Assembly (NCBI GenBank): GCA_964439935.1
Contig: CAYTPW010000001.1
Span: forward strand, 248,001 to 312,000
Direction of reading: 5' to 3'
DNA from: JABMQW01 sp964439935
GTDB taxonomy: Bacteria > Fidelibacterota > Marinisomatia > Marinisomatales > TCS56
Length of the DNA stretch: 64,000 nucleotides
The stretch's first letter is position 1. Each line of letters starts with the position of its first letter. The notes below the pieces were generated by a model. The model was not told the DNA's origin, did not search any database, and saw only the letters and a list, made by a program, of their open reading frames with translations. The position numbers and the translations under genes are program-made. Shown here piece by piece: positions 27,558 through 35,166 of this stretch.

Positions 27558-28301
27558 ATGAAAAAACTAATCATTTTGCTTATGATTCTTTCCGTGGGAT
27601 TAATAGCTCAGGATTTTGACAGCCTGATAGTTCAGGCTGATGCTCAGCATGAATTGGATGCCTATGATGCTGTCTTCAAATTATTGAAAGAAGCAGAAGC
27701 GCTTGATGGGGAAAATTATGACGTTGTCTGGCGACTGGCGCGGGCACACTTCGATTTTTCCGATAACAGCAGTGATGAAGAAGTCATAAATAAAAATTTA
27801 TATGCCGGCTTCGAATATGCAGAAAAAGCTCTGAAACTTGGTGGCGACCGAGCTGAATCCCATAAATGGTACGGTATCCTGATCGGTCGTGTTGGTGAAG
27901 TCGAAGGTACGGAACAGAAGATCAAGAATTCCTATCCGATGGCAGAGCATACCAAGAAAGCGATCGAACTTGATCCTGAGGATGCCGGTAATTATCATGT
28001 GATGGGACGCTGGCATTTCGCACTAGCAGATCTGAGTTGGTTTGAGCGTACCATAGCCAGCATTGTCTATGCCACACCGCCGGAAGCCAGCTTCGAAGAG
28101 GCTCGTGGATATTTCAAACAGGCTATTGTCAAGGATCCGGAGGATATCCGCAATTATCTCTGGCTGGGCAAATCGCTGGAAGAACTGGATGACGAAGATG
28201 GGGCAGCTCAGGCCTATAAGCAGGCATTGGGAATCGAGGCCAGTTCGGAAAGTGATAAAATGCTGCAGAAGGAGGCTAAGGAGCTACTGGAAGATATTTA
28301 A
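27558..28301 (+). CDS. RMDN-like tetratricopeptide-repeat periplasmic protein
   Basis: I chose ATG 27558 because AGGAG lies 9 nt upstream; the ATG at 27549 abuts that Shine-Dalgarno. About 247 aa with signal peptide ending LIA, then QDFDSL. Several TPR units follow: YDVVWRLARAHFDFSD, GFEYAEKALKLG, MAEHTKKAIELDPEDAGNYH and YLWLGKSLEELDDEDGAAQ. The segment HVMGRWHFALADLSWFER followed by ATPPEASFEEARGYF is, to my recollection, the signature block of regulator-of-microtubule-dynamics (RMDN) proteins of animals. Bacterial relatives of that family exist but are uncharacterised. Here the signal peptide places it in the periplasm. Function unknown; a scaffold for its barrel neighbour is plausible. 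Confidence 0.72.
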   Translation: MKKLIILLMILSVGLIAQDFDSLIVQADAQHELDAYDAVFKLLKEAEALDGENYDVVWRLARAHFDFSDNSSDEEVINKNLYAGFEYAEKALKLGGDRAESHKWYGILIGRVGEVEGTEQKIKNSYPMAEHTKKAIELDPEDAGNYHVMGRWHFALADLSWFERTIASIVYATPPEASFEEARGYFKQAIVKDPEDIRNYLWLGKSLEELDDEDGAAQAYKQALGIEASSESDKMLQKEAKELLEDI

Positions 28302-28326
28302 ACCTGATTTAACAATTTAATCCGGG

Positions 28327-28357
28327 TGCCATCCCTGCAGGGATGGCATCTTTTTTT
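28327..28357 (+). terminator. Strong intrinsic terminator
   Basis: A perfect 22-nt palindrome (TGCCATCCC-TGCA-GGGATGGCA) is followed directly by C and seven T. It ends the barrel/TPR transcription unit and insulates the Nudix gene. Confidence 0.88.
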
Positions 28358-28421
28358 CTAGGACCATTTCACTTGTAAATCGAAATTCAGTAAAATCCAA
28401 GTGATCAATTAAGACATATTA

Positions 28422-28997
28422 ATGCAAGATAAACACCTGGAAGAAATTAAAATCAGTTCGGAGACCGTTTTCAAGGGACGTCTGCTGGATATTCGTCTTG
28501 ATCAGGTCAGACTTCCCGATGGGACTACCTCCACCCGGGAATATACCATTCACCCCGGGGCTGTCGCCTTGATTCCGGTTTTAGCGGATGGTCGGATAAT
28601 GCTTATCCGTCAGTACCGGTATGCCATTAAGAAAGTCATGATTGAGCTGCCAGCCGGCAAACTGGACCCCGGCGAAGATTATCTGATTACAGCCAATCGT
28701 GAAATGGCCGAAGAGATTGGCTACCAAGCCGGCCGTTTTACATTACTGGGAGAGATTGATCCCTGTGTCGGATACAGTGATGAGCATATGTGGGTCTGCC
28801 TGGCAGAGGAGTTGACTAAAACCGGAGAGAATCCTGATGCCGATGAATTTATTGATTTACTTCCAGTCACTCTTGAAGAAGCAGTTACAATGGCTACGGA
28901 TGGTAGAATCACCGATGTCAAAACAATTATCGGTGTTCTTTGGGCTGAGCGTTATTTTGAGCGATCTACTGAACGCGTGTCTGGTACTTCAGAATAA
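28422..28997 (+). CDS. Nudix hydrolase, ADP-ribose pyrophosphatase type
   Basis: 191-aa cytoplasmic protein. A full Nudix box (G-x5-E-x7-RE-x2-EE-x-G) runs from GKLDPGE to REMAEEIGY. The upstream IRQYRYAIKKVMIELPAGKLDPG and downstream EIDPCVGYSDEHMWV are typical of the NudF/ADP-ribose pyrophosphatase branch, which cleaves ADP-ribose and related nucleoside diphosphate sugars to AMP plus sugar phosphate. It precedes murB by 26 nt in the same direction and may be co-transcribed with it. The substrate is inferred from family wording only. Confidence 0.85.
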   Translation: MQDKHLEEIKISSETVFKGRLLDIRLDQVRLPDGTTSTREYTIHPGAVALIPVLADGRIMLIRQYRYAIKKVMIELPAGKLDPGEDYLITANREMAEEIGYQAGRFTLLGEIDPCVGYSDEHMWVCLAEELTKTGENPDADEFIDLLPVTLEEAVTMATDGRITDVKTIIGVLWAERYFERSTERVSGTSE

Positions 28998-29023
28998 CGG
29001 ATGATTTAATCTGACAAAGTATT

Positions 29024-30043
29024 ATGGCTTTCCTGACTGAAAATGCTGCCCTTGGTAAACTGAATACTTTTCAGGTAGCAGCGAATTGTCGCTACCTGGC
29101 GGAGATTGGATCGATAGCAGACCTACAAGTCACCATTGAGCATTCAAATTTCTCTGCTAATAATTACCTGGTGCTGGGCGGTGGCAGCAATATTCTTTTC
29201 AGCGGAGATTATCCTGGCTGGCTGTTAAGAATGGCAATTGCTGGAATAACAGTTGTAGACGAAGACGATACTAGGGTACTGGTAAAGACAGGAGCAGCTG
29301 TAAATTGGAACACGCTGGTTGAGACGGCCGTTTCCTCCGGTTGGTTTGGAATTGAGAATCTGGCCTTGATTCCGGGTACGGTTGGCGCCGCTCCGATTCA
29401 GAATATTGGCGCTTATGGTGTGGAATTTTCAACGGTGATGGATTCACTGACTGCATTTAATATGCGAACCGGCAAATCGGTGATTTTCTACCCCGACGAT
29501 TGCAATTTTGGTTACCGCCAAAGCCGGTTTAAAGAGGTGAATGATTTCATTGTAACTGATGTTACTCTCAGATTATCCAAACGGCCGGTTTTACAAACCA
29601 CTTATGGTGAGATTGAACAGCGGTTAGCTGCGGCTGGAATAGAATCTCCAACACCAGTGGACATTAAAACAATCGTAACCGAAATACGCCAGGCCCGGCT
29701 TCCTAACCCGGCTATTCTGGGGAACGCTGGCAGCTTCTTTAAAAATCCAGTGCTTCCCAAAGCAATTGTTAATGGTTTACAGGCTGAATATCCAACACTA
29801 CCGGTTTACCCGGCTGATCTGACAAATCTGAAAATATCGGCGGCCTGGTTGATCGAGCAGTGCGGATGGAAAGGTAGGCGGATAAACAACTGCGGTGTCT
29901 ATGCCAGGCATGCTTTAATACTGGTAAATTATGGTGGTGCTACGGGTAAGGAAATTTTAAAACTGGCTCAAGAGATAAATATGTCAGTTAATGAGAAATT
30001 TGGCGTTCAACTGGAGCCGGAAGTACTTATTGTTGATTACTGA
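29024..30043 (+). CDS. murB: UDP-N-acetylenolpyruvoylglucosamine reductase MurB
   Basis: 339 aa. Reduces UDP-GlcNAc-enolpyruvate to UDP-MurNAc with NADPH and FAD, the second committed step of peptidoglycan synthesis in the cytoplasm. Motifs: NTFQVAANCRYL at the start, FAD-binding VLGGGSNILFS and LIPGTVGAAPIQNIGAYG, NFGYRQSRFK with the substrate Arg, GNAGSFFKNP with the proton-donating Ser, and LEPEVLIVDY with the terminal catalytic Glu. It is a type I enzyme by length and by the extra insertion. Downstream lies a convergent gene on the other strand. Confidence 0.95.
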   Translation: MAFLTENAALGKLNTFQVAANCRYLAEIGSIADLQVTIEHSNFSANNYLVLGGGSNILFSGDYPGWLLRMAIAGITVVDEDDTRVLVKTGAAVNWNTLVETAVSSGWFGIENLALIPGTVGAAPIQNIGAYGVEFSTVMDSLTAFNMRTGKSVIFYPDDCNFGYRQSRFKEVNDFIVTDVTLRLSKRPVLQTTYGEIEQRLAAAGIESPTPVDIKTIVTEIRQARLPNPAILGNAGSFFKNPVLPKAIVNGLQAEYPTLPVYPADLTNLKISAAWLIEQCGWKGRRINNCGVYARHALILVNYGGATGKEILKLAQEINMSVNEKFGVQLEPEVLIVDY

Positions 30044-30075
30044 ACCGGATTGACAGTATCGATTTATATAATTTA

Positions 30076-30540
30076 TCAGAGCAACTCTTCCAGGATTTCC
30101 GCCACTGCCCGGACAAACCCGGGGCATAACTGATTAAAGACATCCGCTGCCTGGGCAGCCTCATAGCCGCGTGTAGTGGCGATATCATAACCCACCAATT
30201 CACTGCAGACAGTGGTGTGGAAAAGATCTTCCATTTTAGTTGTTAATCGCTTGATCTTGGCATAGATCACTTCCTCGGCACAGGAGTCGTCTGGAGTTAT
30301 TGACCCGTGTTTCAAGCCAATTGCCATTATTGCTCCGGTAACTGCCCCGCAGGTTTTTCCCTGTCGTGCCATACCACCACCAAATCCGGAAGCCAGTTTT
30401 AAGGCTGTTTCAACCGGTAAATCCATTTCAGAGGCATATGTGCTCAGGATTGCCTGGGAGCAGTAATATCCATCCTGAAAGCAGGTAACAGCCTGCTCAA
30501 TCCGTTCTGTTTTCGCTGGTCGCAGGTCACTCTTTCCCAT
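30076..30540 (-). CDS. C_GCAxxG_C_C family redox protein
   Basis: 154 aa on the minus strand. The pattern of spaced cysteines is that of the C_GCAxxG_C_C family: CFQDGYYCSQAIL, then FGGGMARQGKTCGAVTGA, DSCAEEV, TVCSELVGYD and a last Cys in NQLCPGF. Members are small helical proteins, often beside redox or metal enzymes and sometimes annotated as putative redox-active; their reaction is not established. No signal peptide, so probably cytoplasmic. It is convergent with murB and divergent from queG. Confidence 0.85.
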   Translation of the reverse strand: MGKSDLRPAKTERIEQAVTCFQDGYYCSQAILSTYASEMDLPVETALKLASGFGGGMARQGKTCGAVTGAIMAIGLKHGSITPDDSCAEEVIYAKIKRLTTKMEDLFHTTVCSELVGYDIATTRGYEAAQAADVFNQLCPGFVRAVAEILEELL

Positions 30541-30665
30541 TATGCATCCTCAGTTTCAATCATTTAATTCTGGTGGGTGTTAAGACAAATCGTTTTCTGG
30601 AGTTCAAATCCAATCGAAATTTAATTATGGTGTTGTTATAATCACTAAATCTAGATTCAGGTAGA

Positions 30666-31589
30666 ATGAATTTTAACCTGACACGGGAGATCAAGACGAT
30701 TGCGAAAGGACTTGGTTTTCAGAAAATAGGAATTGCTCCAGCTGGTCCTCTGCCTGAAGCCCAACAATGTTTAAAAGAATGGTTACGGTCCGGAATGGCC
30801 GCTTCAATGGATTGGATTGGCCGACGACAAGAGGAACGGGGAAATATCCATACTTATTTCCCAGGAGCCCGCTCGCTGGTTGCGGTCGGTATGAATTATT
30901 ACACTGGTTTGAGCCGGGATATTCTGGCAGCCGATCTGAATTTCAGCAATTATGCCTGGGGTGATGATTATCATTTGATAATCAAGGATCGGCTGTTCGA
31001 ACTGCTGAAACAGGTCCGCAATCGAGTAAGTGAAGCCAATGGCATTGTTTGCGTTGACACTTCTCCGGTATTGGAAAAGGTCTGGGCACAACGAGCCGGA
31101 CTGGGCTGGCAGGGCAAGCATACCAATCTGATCAGTCGGGATTACGGCAGCTGGTTATTTCTGGGAGAATTGATCCTTGATATTGAGCTGGAGTATGACC
31201 AGCCGTTTTCCGTCGATCTATGCGGAACCTGCTCCGCCTGCATCGACGCCTGTCCGACTAAAGCGTTGGAGCCCTACCAGCTGGATGCCCGGAAATGTAT
31301 TTCATATCTGACAATTGAACATCGGGGTGATCTGCCAGCGCAGGCTGCCGATAAATTGAATGGCTGGATTTATGGCTGTGATATTTGCCAGGAAGTCTGC
31401 CCTTGGAACCAGAAATTTGCCAGGGAATCAACAGAAATTGCGTTTCAGGCACGTGAAGAATTGAGAACCTATACCAATGCTGATTGGGCGTGTTTGGACG
31501 AAGAAGATTTTCAGAGGTTATTTAAAAATTCGCCAGTTAAGCGAACCAAGCATTCAGGATTAATGCGCAATATTGAATGTAATTCTTGA
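30666..31589 (+). CDS. queG: Epoxyqueuosine reductase QueG
   Basis: 307 aa, cytoplasmic. Carries out the last step of queuosine synthesis, reducing epoxyqueuosine to queuosine in tRNA, using cobalamin and two [4Fe-4S] clusters. The N-terminal cobalamin-binding domain is seen as GFQKIGIAPAGPL and VAVGMNYY, with VDTSPVLEKVWAQRAGLGWQGK the family core. The cluster motifs are CGTCSACIDACPTKAL and CDICQEVCPWNQ. The C-terminal HEAT-like extension of proteobacterial enzymes is missing, as is common in the FCB group. The gene stands alone between convergent and divergent neighbours. Confidence 0.93.
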   Translation: MNFNLTREIKTIAKGLGFQKIGIAPAGPLPEAQQCLKEWLRSGMAASMDWIGRRQEERGNIHTYFPGARSLVAVGMNYYTGLSRDILAADLNFSNYAWGDDYHLIIKDRLFELLKQVRNRVSEANGIVCVDTSPVLEKVWAQRAGLGWQGKHTNLISRDYGSWLFLGELILDIELEYDQPFSVDLCGTCSACIDACPTKALEPYQLDARKCISYLTIEHRGDLPAQAADKLNGWIYGCDICQEVCPWNQKFARESTEIAFQAREELRTYTNADWACLDEEDFQRLFKNSPVKRTKHSGLMRNIECNS

Positions 31590-31599
31590 ATAAAATGTA

Positions 31600-32412
31600 T
31601 TAATCATACTGGTGATCAATAAAATCATTGATTGCCTGCCAGTACTCTGAAAAGGCGCTGATATCATTGTGGTCGGCATCAGGAATGGTTACTATCTCCT
31701 GTGGTCCGCCCCAGGTCTCGATCAGGCTGAGTGATCGTTCGGCTGGCACTATCCTGTCATTTCCACCGATGATTGCCAGCATCGGGATATTTAATTCTGG
31801 TGTATGCTTTATTGAATCAAATCGGTGTTTTAATAAGAGATTGATCGGAAATAGCGGATAATGCTCTTTTGCCAGATTCACCATACTGTCGAAAGGGGTA
31901 ACCAGAATCAGGGCCTTTACATCGCGGTTGGCTGCCAGGTGAACCGCGATTGCTGATCCCAGGCTGCGCCCGATCAAGATGATGTTATCTGGAGTATATC
32001 CATATTCGTTGATCATTGAATCATAGATTGTTAGAGCATCCGACGAGAGATTTTCGGCTGTTGGTTGTCCGGTGCTGGTGCCATAGCCCCGGTAATTGAT
32101 AAACAGTAAGGATCCGGAATTGTATTTATTTATATCGTGCAGATTTCCAGAGATTTCTTCGGCATTTCCACCGAAATAGATTAGCAGTGGATCACCGCGC
32201 TGAATGAGCCAACCCCGCAAGGTGACATCGGTGATTGATAAGCTGATAGACGCATTATCATAGCGTTCAATGATGAATCGGTTATGGGACGGGATTTTTG
32301 CCGGGAAATAAATAAACGCATCCTGTTTAAGATAAAGATACCCCAGGATTAAAAGATAAGAACCGGCTAGAAGAATCACTATATTCAGTAGTATTTTCAT
32401 TTGTATTGACAA
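31600..32412 (-). CDS. Membrane-anchored alpha/beta hydrolase (BEM46/ABHD13-like)
   Basis: 270 aa. One N-terminal transmembrane segment (IVILLAGSYLLILGYLYL), then an alpha/beta-hydrolase fold. The nucleophile elbow is IGRSLGSA with Ser, the acid is Asp in GGNDRIVPAE, and the base is His in PDADHNDIS. The order LRGWLIQRGDPLLIYFGGN(A)EE and FINYRGYGTSTGQP matches the BEM46/ABHD13-like branch (serine hydrolases of unknown substrate). Placed at the inner membrane, active domain side uncertain. Convergent with queG, divergent from thiI. Confidence 0.82.
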   Translation of the reverse strand: MSIQMKILLNIVILLAGSYLLILGYLYLKQDAFIYFPAKIPSHNRFIIERYDNASISLSITDVTLRGWLIQRGDPLLIYFGGNAEEISGNLHDINKYNSGSLLFINYRGYGTSTGQPTAENLSSDALTIYDSMINEYGYTPDNIILIGRSLGSAIAVHLAANRDVKALILVTPFDSMVNLAKEHYPLFPINLLLKHRFDSIKHTPELNIPMLAIIGGNDRIVPAERSLSLIETWGGPQEIVTIPDADHNDISAFSEYWQAINDFIDHQYD

Positions 32413-32626
32413 TTGAATATCAATTACAAAATTAATATTGAAAATAACGATTGTCTATAAGATTGGTAGTGCAAAACCATTTTATACCACTTTTATACAA
32501 AATCACGTACATGCCTGCAGCTAAAATTGGAGTTTATGAAAATAAGCCAATAATTTTTCGAAAAATATTTCCTTCCGACCTATTTTTAATATCGATAAAT
32601 AGAACATCATTAATATTTTGACGCGC

Positions 32627-33835
32627 ATGGATTCAAATTTAAGTAAATATCCTGATTACATTATTTGCCATTATGCTGAAATTGGCATTAAAGGTAAAAA
32701 TCGTAATTATTTTGAACGCAAGTTGCAGGACAATGTTAAGCAGGCTATCAGGAGTATCGAATTGGGATTATTGGAAAAATCAAAACTAGTCCAAGGACGC
32801 CTGCTGCTTAAATTATCCGATTCCGGCATCGAGCAGCAAGAGAATATATTAGCAGCTTTGAGCCGCGTATTCGGGATTGCCTATTATATGCCGGCCTATC
32901 TGGTGGAAGCAGATCTGGATGCAATCCAAGTGGCGACACTGGAATTGCTAAACCGTAGCAAATTTGAAACCTTTCGGATCACCACTAGAAAAACAGACCG
33001 TAATTTCCCTTTCTCTGCACACCGGATGAATGAATTGGTTGGAGCTCATATTGTTGAGCATATGGGCAGCACGGTTAAACTAAAAAACCCGGACCTGAAT
33101 TGCCGAATTGATCTGTTCTATCAATCAGCTTTTTTATATGTCGATCGGCAGGAGGGAGCCGGTGGCTTGCCCGTGGGTGTTTCGGGTCGGGTGGCATTAA
33201 TGCTCTCAGGAGGCATTGATTCGCCGGTGGCCGGGTATTACGCCCTCAAGCGTGGTGTCAATTTGATTGCCATTCATTTTCATTCTCTGCCTTACACCAC
33301 CGAAACCGCCTTGGAGAAAGTCCGCGAGTTGGTGGGAAAACTGAATGTTTATCAGCCCAAAATTCAATTGTATCTAATAGCGCTGACACCAATCCAGCAG
33401 GAGATTCTAACCAAAACGGACGAGAAATACCGGGTGATCCTGTACCGTCGTTTCATGTTCAGGATCGCTGAAAAATTAGCACTACAGAATCATGCACAGG
33501 CCCTGATCACCGGTGAATCCCTGGGACAGGTGGCATCACAGACTGTCGAGAATATGGCGGTAATTGAAGAAACAGTAAAAATACCAGTACTGCGCCCTTT
33601 GATTGGGATGGATAAGAAAGAAATAATATCCATGGCGGAAAAAATCGACACCTATGCAATTTCAATCCAGCCACATGTCGATTGTTGTACCTTATTTGTA
33701 CCCAAACATCCTGCAACCAAAGCCAAATTGATTGACGTGCAAAAATGTGAGCAGGAACTGGACGTAGAAGGCTTGGTCACGCAGGCAGTTAATGAATCAG
33801 AAATGGAAATAATCCCCGTTAGGCAGGTGAAATAA
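32627..33835 (+). CDS. thiI: tRNA 4-thiouridine synthase ThiI (no rhodanese domain)
   Basis: About 402 aa from ATG 32627; a TTG at 32618 is possible. Activates U8 of tRNA by adenylation and inserts sulfur; may also serve thiazole synthesis. Order: N-terminal ferredoxin-like region (ICHYAEIGIKGKNRNYFE), THUMP domain, then the PP-loop ATPase motif ALMLSGGIDSPVAGYYALKRG and the later GESLGQVASQT and RPLIGMDKKEI. The C-terminal rhodanese domain of E. coli ThiI is absent, as in many firmicutes and archaea, so sulfur transfer must use another donor. It is followed after 6 nt by the NAD(P)H-hydrate epimerase gene. Confidence 0.93.
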   Translation: MDSNLSKYPDYIICHYAEIGIKGKNRNYFERKLQDNVKQAIRSIELGLLEKSKLVQGRLLLKLSDSGIEQQENILAALSRVFGIAYYMPAYLVEADLDAIQVATLELLNRSKFETFRITTRKTDRNFPFSAHRMNELVGAHIVEHMGSTVKLKNPDLNCRIDLFYQSAFLYVDRQEGAGGLPVGVSGRVALMLSGGIDSPVAGYYALKRGVNLIAIHFHSLPYTTETALEKVRELVGKLNVYQPKIQLYLIALTPIQQEILTKTDEKYRVILYRRFMFRIAEKLALQNHAQALITGESLGQVASQTVENMAVIEETVKIPVLRPLIGMDKKEIISMAEKIDTYAISIQPHVDCCTLFVPKHPATKAKLIDVQKCEQELDVEGLVTQAVNESEMEIIPVRQVK

Positions 33836-33841
33836 TTTTCC

Positions 33842-34597
33842 ATGTACGGTTTACCGGTCCACCAATTTTCTACTGCGATTACAACTGATCAGATGCGGGA
33901 GGTTGATCGGCTGAAGATTGAAGAATTTGCTATCAGCCTGCCGCAAATGATGGAGAATGCCGGTCGTCATCTGGCCGATCTGGCCTGGAGGATGGTCAAA
34001 GCTGAAGCCGGACAACCGGCTGAGCCGAAGATCATTATTGTCTGCGGGATGGGTAATAATGGTGGTGGTGGATTAGTGGCAGCCCGCTACTTGTTAAATT
34101 GGGGCGCGGCAGTTGGTGTCTGCCTGGCCGGTGATCCAAAGCGTTTGTCGCCGATATTGGCTGAACGGTGGAAAACATTTAGCATGTTAGATGCGACAAT
34201 AATTAATCTTAATGACTCCAACCTTTCAGATCTGTTGGCTGGCAGTGAGCTGATTATTGATGCTATCATAGGTTATGGAGGAAGGGGTAATCCTCGCGGA
34301 TCAGCCGGTGAATTGATAAAGGCTATTAATTCTTCTGGTAGACCGCTACTCTCACTGGACGCACCATCGGGATTGGATACAACTAGTGGTTTTCCCGGTG
34401 ATCCAACAGTTGCGGCATCAGTTATCCTGACACTCGCTTTACCAAAAACCGGTCTGATCCAGTCTGAATCCCAGGCATTTACAGGAAACCTGTTTATAGC
34501 CGATATCGGAGTACCCAAATTGATATATCAGCAGTTGAATATTCATAATCCAATCAATTTTGATAATCACGCGATCATCGAGATCCAGCAGCAATAA
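33842..34597 (+). CDS. nnrE: NAD(P)H-hydrate epimerase (YjeF N-terminal domain only)
   Basis: 251 aa. Epimerises damaged R-NAD(P)HX to the S form for repair. Motifs: MREVDRLKIEEFAISLPQMMENAG, VCGMGNNGGGGLVAARYL, IIDAIIGYGGRGNPRG, LSLDAPSGLDTTSG and TLALPKTGL, the complete epimerase core. The ADP/ATP-dependent dehydratase domain, fused in many bacterial YjeF proteins, is not present and must be encoded elsewhere. Length fits a single-domain enzyme such as human NAXE. Probably co-transcribed with thiI. Confidence 0.9.
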   Translation: MYGLPVHQFSTAITTDQMREVDRLKIEEFAISLPQMMENAGRHLADLAWRMVKAEAGQPAEPKIIIVCGMGNNGGGGLVAARYLLNWGAAVGVCLAGDPKRLSPILAERWKTFSMLDATIINLNDSNLSDLLAGSELIIDAIIGYGGRGNPRGSAGELIKAINSSGRPLLSLDAPSGLDTTSGFPGDPTVAASVILTLALPKTGLIQSESQAFTGNLFIADIGVPKLIYQQLNIHNPINFDNHAIIEIQQQ

Positions 34598-34731
34598 GCA
34601 ACTTATTTGTACTGATTTATAAGAGGACATGCCTGTCCGGTATTTGTTCATTCACATATATTAAGTTTGTAAATTCACATCAATTGAATTAAACACAGTA
34701 TACAGATTGCGGATTGTGCAGGATAATTAAA

Positions 34732-35088
34732 ATGACTGAAAATCATAAATGTGAACATCTGGACCAGCAAGTGATGGATAATATCAAGAAGTATATAGCC
34801 GATTATCCCGAATTGGATCAAGCCGCACAAACTTTTGCAATGCTTGGTGATTCCAGCCGCTTACGGATTCTATATACTCTGTCACAGACCGGACAATGTT
34901 GTGTTTATCATCTGGCTGAAATTATGGGGATGGGTGTGTCGGCTGTTTCACACCATCTGCGCAAATTAAGGGATCGGCGGCTGGTGGTAAATCAGCGTGA
35001 CGGGCTGAATATCTATTATTCGATCTCTAAAAGTGACGAGGCTAAAAGCGCCTGCAAAATGGCAAAACAGATTCTGAAGGTAAAATAA
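34732..35088 (+). CDS. ArsR/SmtB-family transcriptional regulator, probable metal sensor
   Basis: 118 aa from ATG 34732, with AGGA 8 nt upstream; a TTG at 34714 is less likely. The winged-helix core is clear: FAMLGDSSRLRILYTLSQTG, then VYHLAEIMGMGVSAVSHHLRKL as the recognition helix, and RRLVVNQRDGLNIYYSI as the wing. QCCVYHLA occupies the ELCVCDL metal-box position, with two Cys. An N-terminal HKCEH could complete an alpha3N-type site as in CadC. The Asp/His pair of alpha5-type sensors is missing. No transporter or efflux gene is adjacent, so its target is not evident. Confidence 0.8.
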   Translation: MTENHKCEHLDQQVMDNIKKYIADYPELDQAAQTFAMLGDSSRLRILYTLSQTGQCCVYHLAEIMGMGVSAVSHHLRKLRDRRLVVNQRDGLNIYYSISKSDEAKSACKMAKQILKVK

Positions 35089-35123
35089 AGCCCGATTTAG
35101 AAACAGTAAATGTTGTATAGAAT

Positions 35124-35146
35124 CGCCCGCTATCCGGCGGGCGTTT
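35124..35146 (+). terminator. GC-rich hairpin, terminator after the ArsR gene
   Basis: CGCCCGC-TATCCG-GCGGGCG followed by TTT and then CAATTATT. It separates the ArsR gene from the convergent cytochrome gene and could serve both directions. Confidence 0.65.
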
Positions 35147-35166
35147 CAATTATTCTGATTGTTACA

